From Ramlibacter sp. (GTDB taxonomy: Bacteria > Pseudomonadota > Gammaproteobacteria > Burkholderiales > Burkholderiaceae_C), in NCBI GenBank assembly GCA_019449555.1, contig JAGRPN010000399.1, positions 1-52,342 of the forward strand: DNA of 52,342 bases, given 5' to 3'. The translations under genes and the position numbers were made by a program. Position 1 is the stretch's first letter. Each line of letters begins with the position of its first letter. Under the pieces are notes generated by a model, which saw only the letters and a program-made list of their open reading frames with translations, did no database searches and had not been told where the DNA came from. Shown here one piece after another: positions 1 to 9,346 of the stretch.

Positions 1-1
1 C

Positions 2-1987
<1,986 letters not shown>

Positions 1988-2046
1988 GGGATCGCCCGTT
2001 TCCGGCGGGGACCGCGAGCGACTGATGAGTAACAAAAGGTAACTAA

Positions 2047-2066
2047 CCCTGTCAAACTTGACAGGG
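2047..2066. promoter_or_regulatory. lux-box-like 20-bp inverted repeat upstream of cqsA
   Basis: CCCTGTCAAACTTGACAGGG is a perfect 9-bp inverted repeat around a 2-bp centre, ending 60 bp before the cqsA start codon. It has the size and the CTGT...ACAG ends of lux boxes bound by LuxR-type regulators. It contains TTGACA on both strands, so it could overlap a -35 element. No T-run follows on either strand, so it is not a typical terminator. A perfect GTGCGCGCGCAC palindrome abuts it at 2067-2078. A similar dyad lies at 5799-5818. Binding by the nearby LuxR-type protein is inferred. Confidence 0.6.
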
Positions 2067-2126
2067 GTGCGCGCGCACGTTTCGGCCGTGTGCCTCTTCA
2101 ATCGGGAACTCGTTGAGGAGTTCATC

Positions 2127-3380
2127 ATGGTAGTAATCGAACAGTCGGCCGCGACGCGCGCGCAGCCCGGCCTGTCGGCGCCCCTGCGCCACCGAATCGC
2201 GCGGGACTTCCAGTCGCGCTGGGAAAAGGATTGGGGCGGCAAATTCGTGACCCATGGCCGCGCGCCGGGGCCGGATGCCGTTCGCCTGGACGGCAACGAC
2301 TATCTCGCCATTACCGGCCATCCAAAGGTGGCGCAGGCCCAGCTCGACGCACTGCGGCGGGGCCAGGACTTCATCATCCAGTCGGGCGTATTCCAGCTCG
2401 ACGGCAGCCCGGCATCGCATTTCCAGAGCACGCTGGCCGCATGGCTCGGCAAGCAGGACGGGCTGTTGTGCCAATCGGGCTACACGGCGAATCTCGGCTT
2501 GCTGCAGGTGATCGCGGACCCGCAGACGCCCGTTTATCTCGACAGCCTGGCGCACATGTCCTTATGGGAGGGCGCGCGAGCGGCGGGCGCGCCGTCGTAC
2601 GGCTTTCGCCACAACGACCCGGCACACCTGTCGAAACTAGCCCAGCGGCACGGGCCCGGGCTCGTCGTGGTGGATTCGGTGTACAGCACGACGGGGGCGC
2701 TGGCCTGCCTGACCGACCTGGTGGAAACGGCGGAACGCCACGAATGCATGATCCTCGTGGACGAGTCGCACAGCCTGGGCACGCACGGTCCGCAGGGCAG
2801 GGGACTCTGCGCCATGCTGGGACTGACCCACCGGGTTCACTTCATCACGGCCAGCCTCGCCAAGGCGTTCGCCGGGCGGGCAGGTTTTTTCACGATGCCG
2901 GCGGAGCTGCGACCCTATCTCATGTGCCACAGCTATCCGAGCATTTTCAGCTCCTGCCTGCTGCCCCACGAAGTAGCGGCACTGGCGGCCACCCTCGAGG
3001 TCGTCCAGGAGGCCGACGAGGCGCGCCGGCGACTGCACGCCAACACGCACCGGCTGCGGTCGGTGTTCGAAGACGCGGGTTATCCGATCCACCAGGGTAC
3101 AGAACAGATCATCTCGCTCGAAGCCGGAACGGAATCGGACACCCTCGTACTGCGCGATGCGCTCGAATCGCGGGGTGTCTTCGGGGCGGTGTTCTGCGCC
3201 CCGGCGACGAGCCGCAACCGCGCGATGGTGCGCTTGACGCTCAATGCCGCGCTGACCGACGCCGAGATGTCCCATGTCGCTGCAGTGGCCGCGGACATCG
3301 CGGCGCAGGTGAGGCCCTGGGAATGGCCGATCGCGCGGCGGCAGGCGAGCCGGGGCCTCACGCCTGAAGCTCAAGCCTGA
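2127..3380 (+). CDS. cqsA: CqsA/LqsA-type alpha-hydroxyketone autoinducer synthase
   Basis: A 417-residue fold-type I PLP enzyme of the alpha-oxoamine synthase family, most like CqsA of Vibrio, LqsA of Legionella and JqsA of Janthinobacterium. These condense an acyl-CoA with an amino-acid-derived substrate (SAM for CqsA) towards CAI-1/LAI-1-type hydroxyketones. Visible features are GDFII-like QDFIIQSGVFQLDGS (80-94), QSGYTAN (116-122), the PLP-contacting VDESHSLGTHG (211-221) and the Schiff-base lysine in ASLAKAFAGRAG, Lys246. I chose ATG 2127 because GAGGAG lies 6 bp before it and homology begins after it; an in-frame upstream start at 2058 would fall inside the lux-box-like repeat. BioF or KBL activity is the alternative, but the QS-type neighbours favour autoinducer synthesis. 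It converges on the response regulator with a 10-bp overlap of stop regions. Confidence 0.9.
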   Translation: MVVIEQSAATRAQPGLSAPLRHRIARDFQSRWEKDWGGKFVTHGRAPGPDAVRLDGNDYLAITGHPKVAQAQLDALRRGQDFIIQSGVFQLDGSPASHFQSTLAAWLGKQDGLLCQSGYTANLGLLQVIADPQTPVYLDSLAHMSLWEGARAAGAPSYGFRHNDPAHLSKLAQRHGPGLVVVDSVYSTTGALACLTDLVETAERHECMILVDESHSLGTHGPQGRGLCAMLGLTHRVHFITASLAKAFAGRAGFFTMPAELRPYLMCHSYPSIFSSCLLPHEVAALAATLEVVQEADEARRRLHANTHRLRSVFEDAGYPIHQGTEQIISLEAGTESDTLVLRDALESRGVFGAVFCAPATSRNRAMVRLTLNAALTDAEMSHVAAVAADIAAQVRPWEWPIARRQASRGLTPEAQA

Positions 3381-4348
3381 ACATGGCGCTTGCTTTGGCG
3401 CGCCAGCCAGTTGTTGTAGCTGTTGTCGGGGTCGGGGCAGAGCGGCGAATCGACGGTGAACAGCGCGCCCAGCAGAGCCCCGTCCTGGCCCACCGGGGAC
3501 GCCGCGGCCAGCTCGGGCGGGCCGCTGCCGCCGAGTCCCTGGCGCAGTTCCAGGTCGGCCAGCCTGCGGCCCTGCCGGATGTCCTGCAGCGCGGAGGGCG
3601 GCACGCCTTCGAGTTCGGCCAGTTCGGCTTGCGCCTTCAGCCCTTCCAGCGTTTCGAGCTGGAGCCAGCTGACGTGGCCGGCTGCATCCATGCCGAGGAT
3701 GCCGAAGGGATCGCCGATCACCACATGTTCGATCCAGCGCCGCGCGGCGAACGCGGCGAGGTCGCGGCCCACGGAGGGCATCCGCAGCAGCGCATTCTGC
3801 TCGGGGCCGAGCGTCACGCGCCAGGTTTGCGCGTGTCGCGCGTTGGGCGTCGCGAGCAGGTGCTCGACCGCCTCGATCAGCCGGCGCGAAATGTCGGGTG
3901 TCTGCTTGGCGATGAACTGGTCGATCAGGCCGCGGTTGAATGCGCGCACCGCCACCTGCTCGTCGGCCTGGCCGGTGAGGAGCACGCGCGAGCCCGGCCA
4001 ATCCACCAGTTCGCTGAGCGCCTGCAAACCGTCCATGCCGGGCATCGAATAGTCGAACACGCACACGCGGGTGAGGGCGTAGCGTTCGGTGTACCTGGAC
4101 CAGTACCCCAGGATTTGCGGAATGAGGCGCTTGCCTTGCCGCCACTGGTCGATCAACTGTTGCTGGTTCCACGCGTCGGCCTCCCAGAACGGAGGCTCCT
4201 GCTGCAGGTAATTGATGCACTCGACCGGGCGCAGGAAGAGCTTGACGTACCAGTGCCGCGGCAGCACCAGCGCAAGCATCTCGAGGTAATCGGGGTCGTC
4301 GTCGAGGAAGACCACCGTGCCTGGACGATGGAACAGTGGAAAGCTCAT
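3371..4348 (-). CDS. LqsR-like response regulator with extended receiver domain
   Basis: A 325-residue protein. The N-terminal half is a CheY-like receiver with acidic residues Asp16-Asp18, phospho-acceptor Asp99 in CVFDYSMPGMDGLQ, Thr125 in LLTG and Lys148 in FIAKQ. Asp99 is about 40 residues later than in a usual receiver because a Trp/Gln-rich segment (about 50-90) is inserted; LqsR of Legionella has a comparably late Asp. The C-terminal 170 residues contain no DNA-binding motif that I recognise. The gene starts 39 bp after the kinase stop on the same strand, so the pair is probably one operon and the kinase probably phosphorylates this protein. The output mechanism is unknown. Confidence 0.82.
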   Translation of the reverse strand: MSFPLFHRPGTVVFLDDDPDYLEMLALVLPRHWYVKLFLRPVECINYLQQEPPFWEADAWNQQQLIDQWRQGKRLIPQILGYWSRYTERYALTRVCVFDYSMPGMDGLQALSELVDWPGSRVLLTGQADEQVAVRAFNRGLIDQFIAKQTPDISRRLIEAVEHLLATPNARHAQTWRVTLGPEQNALLRMPSVGRDLAAFAARRWIEHVVIGDPFGILGMDAAGHVSWLQLETLEGLKAQAELAELEGVPPSALQDIRQGRRLADLELRQGLGGSGPPELAAASPVGQDGALLGALFTVDSPLCPDPDNSYNNWLARQSKRHVQA

Positions 4349-4387
4349 GGTGTGGCTCCCGTGGGGTGCGAGGGTTGGGCGGTCATT

Positions 4388-5695
4388 TCATCGGCTGAGC
4401 ACGGGCAATTCGACCGTGAAGCAGGCACCGCGCGTCAACTCCGATTTGACGCGGATCGAGCCGCCGGCGCTGTGAATCACGCGCTGGCAAAACGCCAGCC
4501 CCAGGCCGTGGCCGGAGCCGCGGTCGGTGGAAAAGAACGGCTCGAAAATCCGGGCCTGCAAATGCGCATCGATGCCGACCCCGCGATCGGTGACCACGAT
4601 CCGGCCGCGGTGGTTGCCGGCGGCGCCGACGTCGATCGCGATGTCCCCGGGCTGAGTCGCGGCATTGCTGGCGGCGAGCGAGCGCAGCGCATTCTTCAAC
4701 AGGTTGTCGACCACCTGCAGGAACAACGCGTGCGATCCCTCGAACAGGAAATCCTTCTGGATGCGCAGCGAGACGCACTCCCTTTCGCGCGAACTGCGAT
4801 ACGGATAGGTCCCCACGGCTTCACGCACGACGTTCGCCGCGCTGACCGTTTCCTTCTGACTGGGCAGACGCATCAGGCGCGCGTTGGCGATCTGCGTGTC
4901 GATCTGGTGATTCATGTTGCGCACCAGCGCATGCAGCCGGCCCGAGAGATTCTCGAGCGTCTGCCGCCCGTTCGGCTCGCAGCGGGAGGCCTCGCCGCGG
5001 ACCGCGTCTCCGATCAGCGACATCGTGGCGAGCGGCGTGCGCAGTTCGTGGGCCATGATGCCCATGGTGCCCAGCGTGTAGTTCAATTGCTCGCGGCGCA
5101 GGTTCGACGACGAGATGCCCAGGATCACGCCCATGAACCAGCTGAAGGAGATCACGACGGCATTGGTCAGCGCCTGCTCCGTCGACAGCCCGAACGTCTG
5201 GGGGCCGGCTGCCTGGAACAGGAGCCACGCGGCCACCATGCCCGAGACGGTGCCGAACGTGGCCAGGCGCCAGTCGGTGAGGTGGTAGTAAATGAGGAAC
5301 ATCGCGGCAAGGCTGGCCAGCCAGACGGTATTGCCGTTGTTGCAGAAATACATCCACGAAAAGAACCAGGGCAGCGTGATCCAGAAGATCGCCGTGAATA
5401 CCGCTGCCGCGGGCCGGCTCGGCGGGCTTACGGTGATCTTCGGAAACACCAGCAGGCACACGCCCAGCGTGCTCATCGCGAGCCGCAGCCAGAGGTTTTC
5501 ATAGGGCTGGGGCAGCCATTTCGTCCAGATCCACCAGAACAGCGGATGGCCGAATGCCGTGGACAATCCGAGCGCGCGGATCCGCCAGCGCGAAGGGTGG
5601 AGAATCGGCTCCAGCAGGGGCCTCACCACCTCGTTCGCTGCCCACGACTTCAGCAGTTCCGCCGCACCCTGGTACAGCACATGTATCGACGACAA
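4388..5695 (-). CDS. CqsS/LqsS-like membrane sensor histidine kinase
   Basis: A 435-residue kinase whose first 200 residues hold about six hydrophobic segments, the layout of the CqsS/LqsS hydroxyketone sensors. Catalytic boxes follow: H-box MAHELRTPLATM with His216, N-box VVDNLLKNALRSL, G1 VTDRGVGID, F-box FEPFFSTD and G2 GHGLGLAFC. There is no C-terminal receiver domain, unlike Vibrio CqsS and like LqsS, so a separate regulator must take the phosphate; the LqsR-like gene immediately downstream fits. The start is TTG at 5693-5695, preceded by TGAGGAA 5 bp upstream; the nearest alternative is GTG five codons later. It is divergent from luxR across 95 bp. Detection of the CqsA product is inferred from family and context. 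Confidence 0.88.
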   Translation of the reverse strand: MSSIHVLYQGAAELLKSWAANEVVRPLLEPILHPSRWRIRALGLSTAFGHPLFWWIWTKWLPQPYENLWLRLAMSTLGVCLLVFPKITVSPPSRPAAAVFTAIFWITLPWFFSWMYFCNNGNTVWLASLAAMFLIYYHLTDWRLATFGTVSGMVAAWLLFQAAGPQTFGLSTEQALTNAVVISFSWFMGVILGISSSNLRREQLNYTLGTMGIMAHELRTPLATMSLIGDAVRGEASRCEPNGRQTLENLSGRLHALVRNMNHQIDTQIANARLMRLPSQKETVSAANVVREAVGTYPYRSSRERECVSLRIQKDFLFEGSHALFLQVVDNLLKNALRSLAASNAATQPGDIAIDVGAAGNHRGRIVVTDRGVGIDAHLQARIFEPFFSTDRGSGHGLGLAFCQRVIHSAGGSIRVKSELTRGACFTVELPVLSR

Positions 5696-5790
5696 ATAAG
5701 TTCCTCAGGCGAATCGCGCTCCCTGGCTGCCATGCGCGGCAGTGCATGATGATATTGTCTCAGCCCCTGCAGCAACGAAAAGACAACCCC

Positions 5791-6459
5791 ATGGGGGTAC
5801 CTGTTAACTTTGACAGCGTCAGTCTGGACGGCCTCCTGAGCGACTGGATCAGCGCGCTGCGCGAGTTTTCCGTCGAAGCTGTCGCCGTGCTGGGGCCGGA
5901 CCCGTTCGGCACGAGCGAGGACCGCCAGGTGGTGGCGGTTCATCCGCCGATCGTGGCCGACGCAGCCAAGGCGCTCGCCGAAAGCCGCGATTTCGGCGCC
6001 CCCTGGCGCGACTCGGATGCGCCCCTGGTGGCGTGGCAGTACATCGCCAAATCCGATCATCTGAGCTCGAGCCGCTGGCGGTTGCTGTGGCTGGCGCATG
6101 GCTTCCAGACGGTCGTGCGGGTCGAGTTCTCGCTGCCGGCGGGCCGCGCCTTCGAGTGTTTCATGTTCAGTCCGCGCGAACTGACCGACCGCACCGAAGC
6201 GGCGTCGCTGGTCTGGTCCGCGCTCAACATCTGGCCCCTGGTGAAACGCTGCATCGCGACGGCGCGTTCCACGCTCAGCCCCCGCGAGCGCGAATGCCTG
6301 GTGCTCGCCTTCCAGGGGCTCACGGCGCGCGAGAGTTCGGCGCGCCTGCGTTGCAGCGAGCGCACCGTGAACTACCATCTCGCGAACGCCATGGGCAAGC
6401 TCAAGGTGGACAACAAGATGGCGGCGATCCAGCGGGCATGCTGGCTCGGCGCGATTTGA
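5791..6459 (+). CDS. LuxR-type solo regulator with autoinducer-domain-like N-terminus
   Basis: A 222-residue protein. Residues 160-222 are a LuxR helix-turn-helix (LSPREREC, ERTVNYHLANAMGKLKVDNK, ending RACWLGAI), very close to quorum-sensing LuxR proteins rather than NarL-type regulators. There is no receiver domain. Residues 1-150 have the length and pattern of an autoinducer-binding domain (WQYIAKSDHL, HGFQTVVRVEF, FECFMFSPRE), although canonical acyl-homoserine-lactone contacts are not clearly kept. No luxI-like gene is in the window. The start is uncertain: ATG 5791 has only a weak AAAAG upstream, and ATG 5746 or 5749 would add about 15 residues. A lux-box-like dyad overlaps the first codons. 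It is divergent from the kinase gene. Confidence 0.83.
   Translation: MGVPVNFDSVSLDGLLSDWISALREFSVEAVAVLGPDPFGTSEDRQVVAVHPPIVADAAKALAESRDFGAPWRDSDAPLVAWQYIAKSDHLSSSRWRLLWLAHGFQTVVRVEFSLPAGRAFECFMFSPRELTDRTEAASLVWSALNIWPLVKRCIATARSTLSPRERECLVLAFQGLTARESSARLRCSERTVNYHLANAMGKLKVDNKMAAIQRACWLGAI
5799..5818. promoter_or_regulatory. second lux-box-like dyad at the luxR start
   Basis: ACCTGTTAACTTTGACAGCG matches the reverse complement of the 2047-2066 site at 16 of 20 positions (14 of 16 in the CTGT...ACAG core). It covers codons 3-10 of luxR if translation starts at 5791, and lies about 105 bp upstream of the divergent kinase start. It could serve autoregulation or control the kinase operon. Because it lies in coding sequence, chance resemblance is possible. 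Confidence 0.42.
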
Positions 6460-6486
6460 GGCGGCGGGCGCGAAACCGTTTATATT
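6456..6486 (+). promoter_or_regulatory. possible sigma70 promoter for the coiled-coil gene
   Basis: TTGAGG at 6456-6461 and TATATT at 6481-6486 are separated by 19 bp, overlapping the luxR stop. The AT-rich patch is unusual in this GC-rich window and lies 24 bp before the next ATG. The spacing is longer than ideal. Confidence 0.3.
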
Positions 6487-6510
6487 GCTGTTCACGTTTT
6501 TCAACCACCC

Positions 6511-7431
6511 ATGGCCGACTCCGACCGCACCGCCTCCCTGATGACGCCCGCCAAGCTGGCGCAGATCAAGCCCAAAGGCGCGGCTTCCCCGGCGGCATGG
6601 CTCAGCCAGATGGCCGCAGACGCGGGCCATGTGCACGTGCGGCGCCTGCGCGAACTGCGTGAACAGCTTCGGGCGCAGTCGGGACTGATGGAACTCTCGC
6701 CCTTCGTGGTCGCATCGGCGCGGCTCGCGCAAGCCCTGCCCGCCCTGGATTTCGGACTGCTGCGAAGCCGCGGCTGGTGGGCGCGCGCCACCGGCAAGAG
6801 CCGCACTGCGGGCGCTGAATTCGCCGCGCAGTTCCAGCGCATCGACGAAGTGGCCCGATCGGTCGAAGCTCCAGCCCAGGGAGTGCGCAAGCAACAGCAG
6901 GAGCGGGCCGGCGCCGCCGACCTCGCGCTGCTCGAGATCGAAGTGGAACACCACGCCATCGAGAAGATCATCGACCAGGGGTCGCGCTGGCTGCAGGATA
7001 TGCGCAACCAGATCAAGAGCCGCGAGGCCGCCGGGCCCGATGCGGCAGCGCAGGAGCAACTCAAGGAGGACGCTGCCCGCTGCGAGATCCTGGTGACGCG
7101 CTTGATGGTGCTGCGCGCCGTCAGCTCCGCGGTGCAGCAGCTGCTGCAGCAGGCTCGAGGGGCGGCAAGCCGGCGCGCGGCCCTCGCGCAAAAATTGCAG
7201 CAGGCGCTCGCGTCCTGCATGAGAGCCTGGCACACGCGGCTGGCCGAGCTCGCTGCGAGCGCCGGGGACGCCGCTTCGCCGGCCCTGAACCTCGAGGACG
7301 CGATGGAAGCCCATCGCGAACTGCAGCTGTGCGTGAAGCAGTTCCTGGCCGACTGCGCGCAGCTCGAGGCGCAGGAAAAGCTGGCGGCGGAAAGTCTCGC
7401 CGCCCTCGAAGCCCAGCTCGAGGCCGCATGA
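6511..7431 (+). CDS. Hypothetical coiled-coil protein
   Basis: A 306-residue soluble protein that I do not recognise. From about residue 100 to the end it is dominated by Gln/Glu/Ala/Arg heptad-like helices, for example [25 protein letters not shown] and [16 protein letters not shown], with no signal peptide or membrane segment. A short WW-containing segment near residue 88 ([11 protein letters not shown]) separates two helical parts. No clear Shine-Dalgarno sequence precedes ATG 6511. It lies 51 bp after luxR and 37 bp before coaX on the same strand, so it may share a transcript with either. TelA-like and structural coiled-coil roles are conceivable, but nothing visible supports one. Confidence 0.75.
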   Translation: MADSDRTASLMTPAKLAQIKPKGAASPAAWLSQMAADAGHVHVRRLRELREQLRAQSGLMELSPFVVASARLAQALPALDFGLLRSRGWWARATGKSRTAGAEFAAQFQRIDEVARSVEAPAQGVRKQQQERAGAADLALLEIEVEHHAIEKIIDQGSRWLQDMRNQIKSREAAGPDAAAQEQLKEDAARCEILVTRLMVLRAVSSAVQQLLQQARGAASRRAALAQKLQQALASCMRAWHTRLAELAASAGDAASPALNLEDAMEAHRELQLCVKQFLADCAQLEAQEKLAAESLAALEAQLEAA

Positions 7432-7468
7432 ACGCGCCGCTTCGCCACCCTCGCAGGAACGGCTGATC

Positions 7469-8245
7469 ATGGCCTTTCTCGCGGTGGACGTCGGCAACAC
7501 CCGCCTCAAGTGGGCGCTGTACGACGCTCCCAAGCCGGGCGCCGGGCTGCGCGCGCACGGCGCCGAATTCCTCGAGAACATCGACAAGCTCGCCGACGGC
7601 GCATGGTCCGCGATCGAGCCGCCCCAGCGGATGCTGGGTTGCGCCGTGGCGGCCGATGCCGTGAAGCGCAGGGTCGAGGAGCAGATGGACGAGCTTTGGG
7701 ACGTCCCGGCGCACTGGGTCGTGCCCAATGCGGGCGAAGCGGGCCTCATCAACGGCTACGACCATCCGACCCGCCTCGGCGCCGACCGCTGGGTGGCCAT
7801 GATCGGCGCGCGCCACCGGATGCTGGCCCGCGGTGCGCCCCGGCCGCTGGTTGTCGTGATGGTCGGCACCGCTGTCACGGTGGAGGCGGTGGACGTGCAT
7901 GGCAGGTTCCTGGGCGGCTTCATCCTGCCGGGGCACGGCATCATGCTCAGGGCGCTGGAGTCCGGCACGGCCGGCCTGCACGTGCCGACCGGCGAAGTGC
8001 GCCAGTTCCCGACCAACACCAGCGACGCGTTGACCAGCGGCGGCACTTATGCGATTGCGGGAGCGATCGAACGCATGGTGCAGCACGTGCGCCGGCACTG
8101 CGGTGCGGAGCCGGTGTGCATCATGACGGGGGGCGCGGGCTGGAAGATGGCGCCCCACATGTCGGTGCCCTTCCAGCTGGTGGAAGGTCTGATCTTCGAA
8201 GGCCTGCTGGAGATCGCGCGGCAACGGTTCGCCACGCCGACCTGA
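7469..8245 (+). CDS. coaX: Type III pantothenate kinase CoaX
   Basis: A 258-residue enzyme that phosphorylates pantothenate in the first step of coenzyme A synthesis. The ASKHA-fold signatures are present: the N-terminal phosphate loop [22 protein letters not shown] near residue 109, the catalytic/adenosine loop [11 protein letters not shown], and [11 protein letters not shown]. Length and layout are typical for betaproteobacterial CoaX. AGGA lies about 12 bp before ATG 7469. The gene ends 3 bp before the stop of the opposing DUF2817 gene, so the two converge. Confidence 0.95.
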   Translation: MAFLAVDVGNTRLKWALYDAPKPGAGLRAHGAEFLENIDKLADGAWSAIEPPQRMLGCAVAADAVKRRVEEQMDELWDVPAHWVVPNAGEAGLINGYDHPTRLGADRWVAMIGARHRMLARGAPRPLVVVMVGTAVTVEAVDVHGRFLGGFILPGHGIMLRALESGTAGLHVPTGEVRQFPTNTSDALTSGGTYAIAGAIERMVQHVRRHCGAEPVCIMTGGAGWKMAPHMSVPFQLVEGLIFEGLLEIARQRFATPT

Positions 8246-8248
8246 GCG

Positions 8249-9346
8249 TCATCCCGCCAATCCGTCGACGGCCTGGGTCAGGGCCTCGCGGGCTTGCCGC
8301 AGTACCTGCTCTTTCCAGTCCGCACTGTCCACGTAATAGGCGTCGCGCATTTGCCCCTTGATTTGGGCCGCCAGCGCGGCGGGCGCGTCCGGGTGCAGGT
8401 GCAGCCAGTGTTCGCCCCGCAACGCCTGCAGCGCTTCCATGAGCGGCAGCGTGCCGTATTCGATGGCGATGCCCGTGTATTGCGCCTGCGGGCATTCGTC
8501 GTAGGCCGCGCTCCACATCAGGCCGGTGAGGAACGCCGAACTGGAGGAGCCGTCGTAGATGGAGGTCACCGGAGTGGCTCCCCCGCCGTGCCACCACGCG
8601 CGAGCCCGGCCAATAGCCCCGCCGTCGTCGCGCCCGGCGTAGATGCGCTCGCCGACGCCACTCGGCCCCAGCCCGGTGTGAACGTCGATCCAGGCGATCC
8701 GCGCGGCGCGTCGGCCGTGTGAACGCAACACCTCCCGCAACGTCAGGTTGCTCCAGGTGGGCGCATGGCCGCCGTAGAACATGCCGTCGGGAAACTCGTG
8801 CTGGCCGCGCGAGACCGCGGCCTGGAGCGCGGCTTCCCCGCGCTCGGCGATGTAACGGGCCACCGCCGCGCGGTTCGCGTCCGTCGGCGGCCACTGCTGC
8901 GGCAACAGCAGCGGATGGAGCTCGCGGTAGCCCTCGTTCACCGGCAGGGGCTGCGAGAAATCCTGGAAGTTGCGGTTCAGGTCGACGTTCTCATGGGTGG
9001 CCCGGCGGATATGCGAGAAACCGTACGGGTTCAGCGCATGGATGTAAAGCACGGTGACGCCGCGCCGGCGGGCATGTTCGCGCCAGGCTTCATCGTGCAG
9101 GGCCGCGACCTGCACGCCGCTGCCGCAAAAGCCTTCCACGCCGTGGCAGGCGCTGGAGACGATCAGCAAGCTGGCGGCATCCGGACGGCCGTCGCGCGCC
9201 ACGTCCATCGCCAGCGCTTCGCCGTCCCGCCCCGCGAGCGGGTGCGGCTTGGATTCCACTTCCAGGCCGGCGCGTCGCGCCGATTGCAGGAAGCGCTCGC
9301 GCGCCTGGGCGTAGGAGGATGAAAATGCCCCGCCGACAGGGATCAT
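8249..9346 (-). CDS. DUF2817 / M14-like zinc carboxypeptidase family protein
   Basis: A 365-residue member of the DUF2817 family, related in fold to M14 metallocarboxypeptidases. Probable zinc ligands are in ACHGVEGFCGSG (His and Glu) and in the later WIDVHTGLGPSG (His). The segment NPYGFSHIRRATHENVDLNR is the typical family signature. The final third has GIAIEYGTLP, which probably carries the catalytic Glu. No signal peptide is visible, so it is probably cytoplasmic. ATG 9346 was chosen because it overlaps the TGA of the upstream hydrolase gene as ATGA, which suggests translational coupling. The substrate is unknown; a peptide or acylated amino acid is plausible given its partner. Confidence 0.85.
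   Translation of the reverse strand: MIPVGGAFSSSYAQARERFLQSARRAGLEVESKPHPLAGRDGEALAMDVARDGRPDAASLLIVSSACHGVEGFCGSGVQVAALHDEAWREHARRRGVTVLYIHALNPYGFSHIRRATHENVDLNRNFQDFSQPLPVNEGYRELHPLLLPQQWPPTDANRAAVARYIAERGEAALQAAVSRGQHEFPDGMFYGGHAPTWSNLTLREVLRSHGRRAARIAWIDVHTGLGPSGVGERIYAGRDDGGAIGRARAWWHGGGATPVTSIYDGSSSSAFLTGLMWSAAYDECPQAQYTGIAIEYGTLPLMEALQALRGEHWLHLHPDAPAALAAQIKGQMRDAYYVDSADWKEQVLRQAREALTQAVDGLAG

Noticed and set aside
2047-2066. The cqsA upstream dyad as a secA terminator
   Set aside because: The loop is only 2-4 nt and no T-run follows on either strand.
2067-2078. GTGCGCGCGCAC palindrome next to the lux-box-like repeat
   Set aside because: It is a simple alternating GC stretch that arises easily at this base composition, so I do not call it a separate operator.
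3383-5749. 788-codon open frame on the plus strand across the regulator and kinase genes
   Set aside because: It is antisense to two genes with clear catalytic motifs. Long mirror frames are common in GC-rich DNA, and its translation is Arg/Ala/Gly-rich with no domain.
5650-7752. 700-codon minus-strand frame opposite luxR, the coiled-coil gene and coaX
   Set aside because: It is antisense to a LuxR helix-turn-helix and CoaX motifs, and the product is low-complexity.
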